From CAZEHS01 sp964649745 (GTDB taxonomy: Bacteria > Bacillota > Clostridia > Peptostreptococcales > Acidaminobacteraceae): 64,000 nt of DNA. Below, one piece after another: positions 40,970 through 49,772 of the stretch. The notes beneath the pieces are model-generated. The model saw only the letters and a program-made list of their open reading frames with translations, was not told the origin of the DNA and did not search any database. The position numbers and the translations under genes were made by a program. The stretch covers positions 1-64,000 of the forward strand of contig CAZYQI010000013.1 of NCBI GenBank assembly GCA_964649745.1. The letters are read 5' to 3'. Numbering within the stretch: position 1 is the stretch's first letter; every line of letters starts with the position of its first letter.

Positions 40970-42113
40970 CCGGAATCTCCTTCCGCGCCCCCCTCGTGCC
41001 TGGATATTGATAAAAGTAGCATTTGATGCGACCATTGTAAATTTTCCTGTTTTTTGCAGCCTTTTTCCCATAACTCTTTTCAAAATCCTCATAGGCCGTT
41101 ATGGCATTCAATGACCAGGTTTCCATCGTTTTCATTCTTCGCCCTAACAAGGCATAGAGTTCACGCACTTCATCCATTTCACCCATCCGCTCTCCGTAAG
41201 GGGGATTGGTAACAATAACACCGCCGGTGTCCTCACCCGTTAACATGGCTACATCTCTGGTTTCAAAGACGATGCAATCTTCCACACCGGCTTCCTCCGC
41301 ATTGTTTTTTGCCGTTCGAATGGCTTGAGGATCCTTGTCCGTTCCTGTTATTTTCAGCTCAACCTCTGTCCGGATGGCTCCATAAGCCGCCTTTCGCTCT
41401 GCTTTCCACAGCTCAGCGGGGATCCCCGGCCATGTTTCTGAGATAAATTTCCGATTCAGTCCCGGGGCGATGTTTCGCGCCAGCATAGCCGCTTCAATCA
41501 CTATCGTACCGGACCCGCAAAACGGGTCTGTAAGCCTTTGGTCAGGCCGCCACCGTGAAAGCTGAACCAGGGCGGAGGCCAGAGTTTCCTTCAAAGGGGC
41601 CTCGTTCCCTTTTGCCCTGTATCCCCGCCGATGCAAGCCCTCTCCGCTTGTATCGATCATCAGAGTCGCTTCGTCTTTGAGCAAGGCTACAGTTATGGGC
41701 AGTTTCGGTCCTTTCTCAGGGAACCATTCAATCCCTGTAGAGGATTTCATGCACTCCACAATGGCTTTCTTTGTTATCGCCTGACAGTCGGACACACTGA
41801 AAAGCTTGCTCTTTACGGATTTCCCATTCACGGGGAACTCGCTTTCCCCGTTCAGCCAATCCCCCCAGGGAAGTTTTTTCACTCCTTGAAACAACTCCTC
41901 AAAGGATTCTGCTTTGAAGGAACCCATTTTGATAAAGACCCGCTCGGCGGTTCTTAACCATAGATTGGATCGGCATATTCCCTGCAGATCTGCATCGTAT
42001 TCCACATACCCGTTGAAAACTTCTACCCCCTCAAATCCCAGGGCCTTTACCTCATATGCAAGAACGCTTTCGATCCCGAAAGCTGCAGTTGCGATACATC
42101 TGATTTTCTTCAT
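40962..42113 (-). CDS. THUMP-domain class I SAM RNA methyltransferase (RlmL/YpsC type)
   Basis: 383 aa. N-terminal ferredoxin-like and THUMP region (residues 1-160), then a Rossmann methyltransferase with LTDPFCGSGTIVIEAAMLARN and the N6/N2-type catalytic motif NPPYGERMG. Modifies a guanine or adenine in 23S rRNA, by analogy with RlmL (G2445). GAGGAAAAC precedes the ATG. Part of the long operon, 12 nt after the ecsC-like gene. Confidence 0.9.
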   Translation of the reverse strand: MKKIRCIATAAFGIESVLAYEVKALGFEGVEVFNGYVEYDADLQGICRSNLWLRTAERVFIKMGSFKAESFEELFQGVKKLPWGDWLNGESEFPVNGKSVKSKLFSVSDCQAITKKAIVECMKSSTGIEWFPEKGPKLPITVALLKDEATLMIDTSGEGLHRRGYRAKGNEAPLKETLASALVQLSRWRPDQRLTDPFCGSGTIVIEAAMLARNIAPGLNRKFISETWPGIPAELWKAERKAAYGAIRTEVELKITGTDKDPQAIRTAKNNAEEAGVEDCIVFETRDVAMLTGEDTGGVIVTNPPYGERMGEMDEVRELYALLGRRMKTMETWSLNAITAYEDFEKSYGKKAAKNRKIYNGRIKCYFYQYPGTRGARKEIPVG

Positions 42114-42125
42114 TTGTTTTCCTCT

Positions 42126-42965
42126 CTACACTGACAGACCCAGACGTTTCTCCAGGTATCTTCGTTTATATATGCGCTGCCCTTGTTTACCCATTCGATT
42201 TACAAAATCGAAATTCATCGAAGCACCTAAGAATGCGCCTGCCAACGGAAGCGCCTGTAATAGGCGGTTCGCCACAAGAGCCCTTGCAATGTGTGCCGAA
42301 CAAAAAGCCGCCGCCTCCTGGGGGGGATAATATTCCTCACGGTCCATCAGGGAAATATCCTGTTGCCTAATCCAATTCTCTATCAGTTTCATCTTTCCAT
42401 AAACCAGTTGCCGTCCCTCGGCCTCAGGTGTTAAAGCAAAAGGAACCAGCATAAGGAGATAGAGCTTCTCAAAATAGTTCTGCGGATCGTTTCCATACGC
42501 CTCACAGGCGTATTCCAGGGTTTCAATCGCAGTTTTCATGAGTAGCGGAAGTTCCATCATTGATATTGCTATCCCTCCAATGGCGCCAACTCCCCCTGTG
42601 AATGAAACGAAAAGTCCACTTTTCTGTATCGTTCCATTTACATACTTGTCGATGGTTGCCGTCGGCAATGCGAATATTTCTTCGGGAAAAGCGATACCTA
42701 TACCGTCCAAAATTTGCCGTCTACGCTCCTCCCGTTGGCGAAACGGGGTATAGTGCTTCAGATATCCAGTGAGAAAAGGTTCTATTGCCTTCGTGATTTC
42801 AAGCAACAGATCCATATTCGTCTTGTCTTCAATCAATTCATTCAATTTTTTTAAGGATGGGTCCAGGAGAGACGTTGAGTTCTCATGGAGCGTTCGGGCC
42901 TCCTGTTTCTGTAATTCCCGGTATTGGAGCACCAGGCTTTCCTTTCTCACATACATTCCTCCCAT
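42126..42965 (-). CDS. EcsC-family protein
   Basis: 279 aa. A helical N terminus, then FVSFTGGVGAIGGIAISMMELPLLMKTAIETLEYACEAYGNDP, the EcsC signature, and a C-terminal NFDFVNRMGKQGQRIYKRRYLE. EcsC homologues have no established activity; the Ecs locus affects secretion and competence in Bacillus. The ATG overlaps the kinase stop (TGATG); a GTG five codons later with GGAGG 7 nt away is an alternative start. Confidence 0.8.
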   Translation of the reverse strand: MGGMYVRKESLVLQYRELQKQEARTLHENSTSLLDPSLKKLNELIEDKTNMDLLLEITKAIEPFLTGYLKHYTPFRQREERRRQILDGIGIAFPEEIFALPTATIDKYVNGTIQKSGLFVSFTGGVGAIGGIAISMMELPLLMKTAIETLEYACEAYGNDPQNYFEKLYLLMLVPFALTPEAEGRQLVYGKMKLIENWIRQQDISLMDREEYYPPQEAAAFCSAHIARALVANRLLQALPLAGAFLGASMNFDFVNRMGKQGQRIYKRRYLEKRLGLSV

Positions 42966-44218
42966 CAGCTGTTTCCGTTCAAATGCTTCTCAATCAGTTG
43001 CTGCAGTCGTTTCATGTCAATAGGCTTGGATATGTAGTCGTCGAAGCCATAGCTTACCAGATATTCCTTTTCTGTCTTAATGACCTTGGCTGTACATGCG
43101 ATAATCGGTACCCGTTTTCCGGATGTTTTCTTTTCAATTTCATCGAAGGCTTCAAAACCGTTGATGACCGGCATCATGATATCCATGAAAACCAGATCCG
43201 GCTGATGCTCAAAATACAGATCCACGGCTTGTCTGCCGTTCTTTGCAAAAATAACCTCGTAACGGTCTTTGAGCATGAACTTCATCGTTATCCGCCCAAG
43301 AACCTCGTCTTCTGCCACAAGTATCCTTTTTCTTTCCTCTGTCTTCTTGCCTGCAGAATACGGGCCGGTCTCCGCTTCTTCCTGTTTGTTGAACGAAGGC
43401 TCTGATTCGCAATTTCTCACAGGGATTTTAACGATGACAGAGGTTCCGCTTCCCACATGACTTTCTGCACTGATGGATCCTCCCATAAGCTCTGTCAATC
43501 GCTTTGAAACACTAAGCCCTAAACCGACGCCACCGTATTCCCTGGTGCTGGAACCGTCCACCTGATTAAAAACGTCGAAAATATGACTGAGCTTCCCTTC
43601 TGGGATCCCGATTCCTGTATCTGTAATCCGGAGAACCAATATCCTCTTATGATCCTCCGACAGTTCAGAATCGCATTGCAATTCAACACTGCCTATCCTT
43701 GAAAACTTGATCGCATTGTCGATAATGTTTGATACGATTTGGCTAAGTCTGTACTTATCCAGTACAATGACCTCCGGAACATGATTCCCGATCGTGTAGT
43801 CCAGGGTCAGCCCTTTCTGGATTGCCATCTTTTCCTTGGAACTAACGGTATTCTTTACAAATTCCAGCACGCTGAATTCTTCTTCGATCACTTGCAATGT
43901 CTCACGTTCTATGTTTGAAAGCGTAAGCATGCCATCTACAACCTTCAGTAACTGTTCGGAAGCTGTCCGCATATAATGCAGCAGCTCCCGCTGCTTATCG
44001 TCCAGACTGGTGTGCTCCAGCACCTGAATCATACCGATAATGCCGTTCATGGGCGTCCGTATTTCGTGAGATGTGTTGGCGATGAATTCTGACTTTGCCT
44101 TTTCTGCGCCACATTCTTTTCCGGCCTTCGCAAGGGCTTGCTGCAGATCGTTGATCTCCTCTTCTTTTTCTGCCAGCCGGCCTTTTAGCTCGTCCAGTGT
44201 TAGATCCTTCGCATCCAT
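42965..44218 (-). CDS. Cytoplasmic hybrid histidine kinase without a sensor domain
   Basis: 417 aa. A short coiled coil (residues 8-40) leads directly into HisKA with His51 in EFIANTSHEIRTPMNG, HATPase_c (IIDNAIKF, DTGIGIP, GGVGLGLSVS) and a receiver with Asp346 in LVFMDIMMP and Lys in YISKPID. There are no membrane helices, PAS, GAF or HPt, so the signal and the downstream partner are not encoded in the protein. The start was chosen for GGAGG 7 nt before the ATG. First gene of the long operon ending in DUF951. Confidence 0.9.
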   Translation of the reverse strand: MDAKDLTLDELKGRLAEKEEEINDLQQALAKAGKECGAEKAKSEFIANTSHEIRTPMNGIIGMIQVLEHTSLDDKQRELLHYMRTASEQLLKVVDGMLTLSNIERETLQVIEEEFSVLEFVKNTVSSKEKMAIQKGLTLDYTIGNHVPEVIVLDKYRLSQIVSNIIDNAIKFSRIGSVELQCDSELSEDHKRILVLRITDTGIGIPEGKLSHIFDVFNQVDGSSTREYGGVGLGLSVSKRLTELMGGSISAESHVGSGTSVIVKIPVRNCESEPSFNKQEEAETGPYSAGKKTEERKRILVAEDEVLGRITMKFMLKDRYEVIFAKNGRQAVDLYFEHQPDLVFMDIMMPVINGFEAFDEIEKKTSGKRVPIIACTAKVIKTEKEYLVSYGFDDYISKPIDMKRLQQLIEKHLNGNS

Positions 44219-44293
44219 TGAAAATCCTCCGGTTAGCATGTGACTACCTCTTTATTATAGCAAATAATGCCGATACCCATGTGCTCAAAAAAA

Positions 44294-44321
44294 AATAACA
44301 TCCCCTTATGAGGATGTTATT
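44294..44321 (-). terminator. Terminator after recR
   Basis: AATAACATCC / GGATGTTATT stem with an 8-nt loop, followed on the minus strand by nine T residues. Ends the dnaX-ybaB-recR transcript. Confidence 0.92.
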
Positions 44322-44322
44322 A

Positions 44323-44925
44323 TCACAGTTCACGTCTGCCTTCCAAGGCCTTGGCCAGGGTAACTTCGTCCGCATATTCAAGATCCCCGCCCACCGGTAT
44401 ACCATGGGCGATTCGCGAGATGGCGATACCCAGGGGTTTTACCAGTCTTGAAATGTACATGGCAGTTGCTTCTCCCTCAATCGTAGGGTTGGTCGCCATG
44501 ATGATTTCCCTGACATCGGGATTGTCCGCCAGCCTTCCCAGAAGCTCTTTAACCCGGATATCCTCAGGGCCTACACCATCCAGAGGCGAAATGGCGCCAT
44601 GAAGTACATGGTATACCCCTTTATACTCCCGTGTACGTTCCATGGCCGCCACATCCCTGGGATCCTCAACAACGCACAGCAGCCCCGAATCTCTGGACGC
44701 ACTGGTGCAGATACCGCAGGGATCAACATCCGTATAATTGCCGCATATACTGCAGTAACGTATTTTCGCCCGCGCATCCAGTATTGCCTCAGCCAGCTCC
44801 TGTGGATCTCGGCTTCTGGCATTCACCATATGGAAGGCCAGCCTTTGGGCCGTTTTCTTTCCTATTCCGGGAAGCCGGGAAAGCGACTCGATAAGCCGTT
44901 CAATTGAAGCTGGATAAAGTTGCAT
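44323..44925 (-). CDS. recR: Recombination protein RecR
   Basis: 200 aa. HhH motif LSRLPGIGKKTAQRLAFH, four-Cys zinc finger CSICGNYTDVDPCGIC, Toprim domain with CVVEDPRDVAAMERT and the C-terminal VPVGGDLEYADEVTL-type segment (IPVGGDLEYAD). Acts with RecF/RecO to load RecA on gapped DNA. GGAG precedes the ATG. Confidence 0.97.
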   Translation of the reverse strand: MQLYPASIERLIESLSRLPGIGKKTAQRLAFHMVNARSRDPQELAEAILDARAKIRYCSICGNYTDVDPCGICTSASRDSGLLCVVEDPRDVAAMERTREYKGVYHVLHGAISPLDGVGPEDIRVKELLGRLADNPDVREIIMATNPTIEGEATAMYISRLVKPLGIAISRIAHGIPVGGDLEYADEVTLAKALEGRREL

Positions 44926-44949
44926 GGCTTCTCCTCATTGTTTTCTATG

Positions 44950-45288
44950 CTAGAACATTCCGGGAAGGTTCATGCCACCGGTTATTTTCCCCATTTCACG
45001 GGCGATTTCATCCTCTGCATTCTTCATGGCTTCATTTACTGCAACCATGATGAGGTCCTGCAGCATCTCCACATCATCCGGGTCCACAATGCTGGGGTCC
45101 AGTTTAATTTCGGTAAGCACCTTTTTCCCTGTCACCTTGACATGGATTGCACCGCCCCCTGCAGAGGACTCATAGGTTCTTCCTTCCAGTTCCTGTTGGG
45201 TCTTTTCCATATCCCGCTGCATCTTTTGAACCTGTTTCATCATCTGACCCATGTTCCCTGGAATTCCACCCTGCATTTTGCCTTTCAT
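44950..45288 (-). CDS. YbaB/EbfC nucleoid-associated protein
   Basis: 112 aa. MGQMMKQVQKMQRDMEKTQ, then GGGAIHVKVTGKKVLTEIKLDP, PDDVEMLQDLIMVAVNEAM match the YbaB/EbfC DNA-binding dimer family, including the usual position between dnaX and recR. AGGAGG precedes the ATG. Confidence 0.95.
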   Translation of the reverse strand: MKGKMQGGIPGNMGQMMKQVQKMQRDMEKTQQELEGRTYESSAGGGAIHVKVTGKKVLTEIKLDPSIVDPDDVEMLQDLIMVAVNEAMKNAEDEIAREMGKITGGMNLPGMF

Positions 45289-45289
45289 A

Positions 45290-46945
45290 TTAGTCCTCCT
45301 TTGAATTTATCGTTATCTTATCTTCGTACCCTTTGAAAAAATCCCTGACCTCCGAGACCAGCTCTGAGGAACCTATGGATACAGGGGGTTCCCCCGCCTG
45401 TTGAATACAGCTCAACCGTACCTTCAAGCCCATCTGCTGCTCAATTGCCTGCTCCACATGGCTTCGGTTCTCTTCCTTATCCATGGCCATACGATGGAAC
45501 TCAAATTGCTCTTTAAAAGAAACCGTTAGAACAGGGGACTTAAAATCCAGCAGTTCACCCTCTACCATAAGCGCATAGGTAGAAATTCGAATCTTTTTCA
45601 GGGCAGAAAGGATTGCCGGCCAATTTTGCGCGAAGGCTTGCAATTCAACATTATCGGTTCTGACCACCGCAGGCTTATCCGTTGGGGCAGAAACCACTGC
45701 CGGTTTAACATCAACCGGTTTTGTAACCGTCGGATTCGCGGGAGGGGCAGTCATCGCTGCCTTCGGTTCCGCCTTTATCCACGCGCCTGCTTCGATCCCC
45801 TGAATACGCCTTTCCAGTTCTTCTACCCGGTGCACCAGGATATCGCTGGATTCTGCGCCACTATCATATATCAGTCTTATCAGCGTCATTTCCATAAGTG
45901 CTCTGGGATGAGGGGTCCATTTTGCTTCACCCTCTAATTTTGAGAACTGGGAAAGCCAGTTCATCAATCGTGGTGTTCCCGCGCGGTTAGCCAACGCGGC
46001 CAGGGTTCCCTGAGTTTCCTTTGAAACATCCAGCAGCTGCTCCGGGTTCTTGGAAACCTGGACCAGCAAAAGCTTCCGAAAAAACTCAACCGTCTCCCGT
46101 ATCAGTTGATTCAAGTCCTTTCCCTCGGATACGGCATAGGCGATATCCTGGAGGAGAGCATCCGGATTGGCATCCAGAAGAGATTCGGTCAATCTCACAA
46201 GGAACTGATCTCCAGACATGCCTAGGATGCCCAAAACCCGTTCATGGGTCAGGGCCCCCTCCTCAAAAGAAAGACAACGGTCCAGTATACTCAGGGCATC
46301 TCGCATAGCCCCTTCCGAGCACTGGACAATAAGTCTCAGGGCTTCCGCCTCGCATGGGCGGCCTTCCTTAATACATATTTCTTCCAACACATTTGTAACC
46401 GACTCATAGCTAACCCTTTTAAAATCAAACCGCTGACATCTGGAATGAATCGTCGGGGGAATCTTATGGGGTTCAGTTGTAGCAAGAATAAAAATGATGT
46501 GCGCGGGGGGCTCTTCCAGGGTTTTAAGCAACGCATTAAAGGCTCCCTTGGAAAGCATATGAACCTCGTCAATTATATACACTTTATAACGGCCATTGGC
46601 AGGCGGGTATTTTACATGCTCACGCAGTTCCCGGATATCATCCACGCCGTTGTTGGACGCAGCATCCATTTCGAAAACATCCATATTGGACTCTTCCAGA
46701 ATACTTAAGCAATTGACACATGCATTACAGGGGATATCCCCCTCCGTACTCAGGCAGTTGACTGCCCTGGAGAATATCTTTGCGGTGGTTGTCTTACCAG
46801 TGCCCCGTGTTCCGCAAAAAAGATAAGCATGAGCAATTCGCCCGGATTGTATTTGGTTCAGCAGGGTCTGAATGATCGCTTCCTGACCCACGATTTCACT
46901 GAAAGAGACCGGTCGCCATTTTCTGTACAAAGCTGTGTATGCCAT
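45290..46945 (-). CDS. dnaX: DNA polymerase III subunits gamma/tau
   Basis: 551 aa clamp-loader ATPase. Walker A CGTRGTGKTTTAKIF, zinc module with C-x8-C-x2-C-x2-C type spacing (CLSTEGDIPCNACVNC), Walker B VYIIDEVHMLS, sensor LATTEPHKIP, Arg finger SRCQRFDFKR. A Pro/Ala/Val-rich linker (about residues 405-440) leads to the tau tail. GGAGG precedes the ATG. Its transcript continues into ybaB with a 1-nt gap. Confidence 0.97.
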   Translation of the reverse strand: MAYTALYRKWRPVSFSEIVGQEAIIQTLLNQIQSGRIAHAYLFCGTRGTGKTTTAKIFSRAVNCLSTEGDIPCNACVNCLSILEESNMDVFEMDAASNNGVDDIRELREHVKYPPANGRYKVYIIDEVHMLSKGAFNALLKTLEEPPAHIIFILATTEPHKIPPTIHSRCQRFDFKRVSYESVTNVLEEICIKEGRPCEAEALRLIVQCSEGAMRDALSILDRCLSFEEGALTHERVLGILGMSGDQFLVRLTESLLDANPDALLQDIAYAVSEGKDLNQLIRETVEFFRKLLLVQVSKNPEQLLDVSKETQGTLAALANRAGTPRLMNWLSQFSKLEGEAKWTPHPRALMEMTLIRLIYDSGAESSDILVHRVEELERRIQGIEAGAWIKAEPKAAMTAPPANPTVTKPVDVKPAVVSAPTDKPAVVRTDNVELQAFAQNWPAILSALKKIRISTYALMVEGELLDFKSPVLTVSFKEQFEFHRMAMDKEENRSHVEQAIEQQMGLKVRLSCIQQAGEPPVSIGSSELVSEVRDFFKGYEDKITINSKED

Positions 46946-46994
46946 ACAACCTCCATAATCCGCCCCGCTTTGACACTATTATAACACGACAAAA

Positions 46995-47122
46995 AACGCA
47001 AAGCAGGCTTTTTTCAGGAACCCCCGCGGCACATGGAAGGGACTGCTTACCGTTGCTTCCGTCAGGATCTGGCGGGGTTCACAGACTTCCATTGCGCGGG
47101 ACCCAAAGAAATCCTGCTCTGC
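46995..47122 (-). ncRNA. ffs: Signal recognition particle RNA (small bacterial type)
   Basis: The minus strand contains the conserved SRP apical domain GAACCCCGCCAGATCCTGACGGAAGCAACGGTAAGC in two halves, with the GGAA tetraloop and the Ffh-binding internal loops. The outer arms CGCAGAGCAGG (5-prime) and CCTGCTTTGCG (3-prime) pair, and the 3-prime arm runs into TTTTTTG, so it doubles as terminator. Placement between tadA/tRNA-Ser and dnaX is classical for Firmicutes. End points are approximate. Confidence 0.9.
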
Positions 47123-47128
47123 GTTTTA

Positions 47129-47151
47129 CGCCGGCCCTAAAAGGGCCGGCG
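47129..47151 (-). terminator. Hairpin between tRNA-Ser and SRP RNA
   Basis: GCCGGCCC / GGGCCGGC stem with a 5-nt loop, 9 nt past the tRNA CCA end. The T tract is weak on the minus strand (GTAAAACG), so it may be a processing or termination signal. Confidence 0.55.
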
Positions 47152-47159
47152 CATTGTTT

Positions 47160-47247
47160 TGGCGGAGAGCGCGGGACTCGAACCCGCGGGGCCGTTAAGC
47201 CTTACACGCTTTCCAGGCGTGCCCCTTAGCCACTCGGACAGCTCTCC
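47160..47247 (-). tRNA. tRNA-Ser (GGA)
   Basis: An 88-nt class II tRNA with acceptor GGAGAGC/GCTCTCC, D-arm, anticodon loop CTGGAAA with anticodon GGA, a long variable arm, T loop GGTTCGAGTCC, discriminator G and an encoded CCA end. Confidence 0.97.
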
Positions 47248-47256
47248 ATATTGGTG

Positions 47257-47727
47257 TTACTCGTACTGCCTTTTTTTTCTCAAGCATTTAAAGAAATTGC
47301 TGATGATTGCGCTGCACTCCTCAGTCCGAACTCCGCCGTGTACTTCCATCCGGTGATTCAAACGGGAGTCTGTCGGTATCGTATAAAGAGATTCCACGGC
47401 TCCCGCCTTGTGATCGGAAGAACCGTACACCAGTTTGTCCAGACGGGCCATCACGATGGCACCGGCGCACATCGGACAGGGTTCAATAGTAACATAGATA
47501 TCACAGCCTGTCAAGCGCCAGCCACCTAAATACTTCGAAGCCTCTCTAATCGCAATAATTTCCGCATGGGCTGTAGGGTCCTTATCCGTTTCACGTCGGT
47601 TATAGCCCCTGCCGATAATGACATCATCCCTTACGATCACCGCACCGATTGGAACTTCACCCATAAGGGCGGCTTTCCCGGCTTCTTCCAATGCTACACC
47701 CATAAAATGATTAAACTGATCTTCCAA
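47257..47727 (-). CDS. tadA: tRNA-specific adenosine deaminase
   Basis: 156 aa. Converts A34 to inosine in tRNA-Arg(ACG). Zinc site HAEIIAIREA (His, catalytic Glu) and PCPMCAGAIV (two Cys). I chose a TTG start because GAGGTG sits 4-5 nt before it and the protein then begins at the normal position (EDQFNHFMGVALEEA); extending to the ATG at 47829 would add 34 residues not seen in the family, and starting at the internal ATG would cut helix 1. Confidence 0.92.
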   Translation of the reverse strand: MEDQFNHFMGVALEEAGKAALMGEVPIGAVIVRDDVIIGRGYNRRETDKDPTAHAEIIAIREASKYLGGWRLTGCDIYVTIEPCPMCAGAIVMARLDKLVYGSSDHKAGAVESLYTIPTDSRLNHRMEVHGGVRTEECSAIISNFFKCLRKKRQYE

Positions 47728-47946
47728 GGTGCACCTCGACAATTCTAGCAAACTTGTCTCTGATTTGCAATTCTTTTGTTTGTTAAGTGTTTCGCGGCCT
47801 CTTTTGTGTATAAAACACTGTGTATTCATTGATAGAACTTAGCATTAGCGATTGTTGTTAACTTTGTTGTAAATCAATTTTCCTAATTCTATTAATTAAC
47901 AAGCTTTACACTGTTCCTATTAAACAGCTCACCTGACTAATTTAAA

Positions 47947-48023
47947 TGGCGCACCCGAAAGGATTCGAACCTTCGGCCTATCGCTTAGGAGGCGATCGCT
48001 CTATCCTACTGAGCTACGGGTGC
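47947..48023 (-). tRNA. tRNA-Arg (CCT)
   Basis: 77 nt with acceptor GCACCCG/CGGGTGC, D-arm GCTCAGTAGGATAGAGC, anticodon loop CTCCTAA with anticodon CCT, T loop GGTTCGAATCC, discriminator G and encoded CCA. Confidence 0.97.
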
Positions 48024-48033
48024 GTTTATTGAT

Positions 48034-48591
48034 TTAGGGGGTATCTCCTTTGAATCCTTCAACATATACATGGGTACGCATGTTCATCCATATCTTTTCG
48101 GGGTCCGTGGTGGCAGGATTGCTGCTTCCATTGCTCTTAATCGTTATCCTTGATTCCTCAATCCCTTTTCCGATAAGTACCTGTGCAACAACCTCCGCTC
48201 TTTTCTGAGAAAGGTCTTTTCCGAAATCAGTGTCCCCTGAACCGTTTATTCCGTTGATATTCCCTTCAACAACAAGCTTAATCTCCGCGTTTTCATTCAG
48301 AAGCCCGGTTATTTCAGATATTTTCCCGATTTCTTTGGCCTGTATCTCCCATTGATTCGGATCGAAATAAATCACCGCGGAGAGCTCCTTCAATTGATCC
48401 TCCGTTAACGGTTCCTGAACTTCTACAACGGATTGAGGTGCAGTTGGCTCCGTACTTTCAGCCCCTGGCGCAGGGATGGCTGCTGAGCTCGGCTCAGTGC
48501 CGGGAAACAGCAATGGCACCGCCACAAAAGAAAGAAGGATCAGGAACGTCGCCAACGCAACCTGGCCCTTGACAGTCAGTCGATACTTCAT
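48034..48591 (-). CDS. Single-pass membrane protein with OmpA-type C-terminal domain
   Basis: 185 aa. A short basic cytosolic end, one transmembrane helix (GQVALATFLILLSFVAVPLL, about residues 9-28), a Pro/Ala/Glu-rich linker, and an OmpA/MotB-like domain (IYFDPNQWEI, SQKRAEVVAQVLIGKGIEESRI, SNGSSNPATTDPEK, MNMRTHVYVEG). The canonical peptidoglycan-binding HTDxxG is replaced by NINGINGSGD, while the late Arg is kept, so wall binding is uncertain. Ends 10 nt before tRNA-Arg; last gene of a four-gene set. Confidence 0.78.
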   Translation of the reverse strand: MKYRLTVKGQVALATFLILLSFVAVPLLFPGTEPSSAAIPAPGAESTEPTAPQSVVEVQEPLTEDQLKELSAVIYFDPNQWEIQAKEIGKISEITGLLNENAEIKLVVEGNINGINGSGDTDFGKDLSQKRAEVVAQVLIGKGIEESRITIKSNGSSNPATTDPEKIWMNMRTHVYVEGFKGDTP

Positions 48592-48610
48592 GCCGTCACG
48601 TCCTTAGGCA

Positions 48611-49204
48611 TTATTTTTTCCCTTTGATGAATTCAACGATATTGATTACCTTCTGGATCTCATACTCCAACGCAGAATTCTGACTTTCCTGGAACTTCAA
48701 TCGTCCCTGAATATCTCTCCGGAGCTCATCAATTCTTTTTTCAAGCTCTCGTATGGTTCCTTCATTCTTTGCGTTCACCTGCTCCGTAACCTGAACTGTC
48801 TGCTCAAGTACGTTATTCAAGGCATCGATTCTCTGATAAGCGTCGTTCAGGAGATCTTCAACCTTCATTTCAGCAGCCTTCATGATATTGTTCACAGATT
48901 CACGCTTAATATCCGATGGCAGATTTTCCGGAAGAGCCTTCATTAATACATCTACCATAAAGACCGTTTCTTTGATATCGCGATTCAGATTGGCCTTCCT
49001 GTAAACATCCTCGACCGTCATCAGCTTGTCACGCTCATAGGATTCAATCAGCACATCCAGCTTTTCCTCGATTTTTTGAACCTGTTCTTCTTCAAACTCA
49101 ACGGGCGCAGGGACAAAATCATCTAATTCTGAAAAATCAACAACCTCTTCTTCTACAGGTTCAACTAAACCAAGTTTTTCAAAGATGTTCTTTTTCGTTG
49201 CCAA
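48611..49204 (-). CDS. Acidic helical protein of unknown function
   Basis: 197 aa. The N terminus (NIFEKLGLVEPVEEEVVDFSELDD, about residues 6-29 in two stretches) is strongly acidic and looks disordered; residues 40-130 are helical; residues 135-195 form a likely coiled coil (ELEKRIDELRRDIQGRLKFQ). No family recognised. The start is TTG, with GGGAGGG 8-9 nt upstream. Sits between the HTH/coiled-coil pair and the OmpA-domain gene, 19 nt before the latter. Confidence 0.78.
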   Translation of the reverse strand: MATKKNIFEKLGLVEPVEEEVVDFSELDDFVPAPVEFEEEQVQKIEEKLDVLIESYERDKLMTVEDVYRKANLNRDIKETVFMVDVLMKALPENLPSDIKRESVNNIMKAAEMKVEDLLNDAYQRIDALNNVLEQTVQVTEQVNAKNEGTIRELEKRIDELRRDIQGRLKFQESQNSALEYEIQKVINIVEFIKGKK

Positions 49205-49296
49205 TTGACAACCCTCCCATAAATGGGGTTCTCACCCCTGCATCAAAGTTCAAACCCTTACTTATTATAAATAAAAAGATGAAACAAAGCCACCTT

Positions 49297-49761
49297 TTAT
49301 TCACCTATTTGAATCAAGGCCTCGTGCATTCTTTCTACAAAAGAAGCACTGGACTTGTTCCACTTGACAAGACGCTGCAGCATTTTCAGCTGATGTTCCT
49401 TTCGCTCGTTCTCTTCTTTTCTGACCTTTATCATATGGCTATAATTCTCCAATTGTTGAAGAAGGTCTGAGCAGTGAAGATCACACGCCTGTAAAACCAT
49501 GGATTGCGCGGCGTCCAGCTCTTCTTTCAGCTCTGATGAGCCATGACTCTCTCTCTCTATCGGTCCTTCAGAATTCATGCCCTCATTTACGGATATGTTT
49601 AACGCCTTTCTCAGAATATCCACTCCCGTATCCTCAATATACGCAATATTGCTGCGATACCGGATATGGGGCTTCAGTTCCTTCTTGTGCAATTCCATTT
49701 TTTTATAAACGGTGACTTTACTGACACCAAGGAGCCTTGCCACTTCTATGACCCTGTGCAT
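49297..49761 (-). CDS. Small HTH plus coiled-coil protein, copy 2
   Basis: 154 aa. An N-terminal helix-turn-helix, VIEVARLLGVSKVTVYKKME, with the wing-like YRSNIAYIEDTGVDILRKAL, is followed by an acidic linker and a helical coiled coil (residues 75-135). The N terminus aligns with that of the gene directly upstream, so the two are paralogs. The layout resembles RacA-type DNA-binding/coiled-coil proteins, but I see no sequence match outside the HTH. AGGTG precedes the ATG. Confidence 0.75.
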   Translation of the reverse strand: MHRVIEVARLLGVSKVTVYKKMELHKKELKPHIRYRSNIAYIEDTGVDILRKALNISVNEGMNSEGPIERESHGSSELKEELDAAQSMVLQACDLHCSDLLQQLENYSHMIKVRKEENERKEHQLKMLQRLVKWNKSSASFVERMHEALIQIGE

Positions 49762-49772
49762 CTAATCACCTT

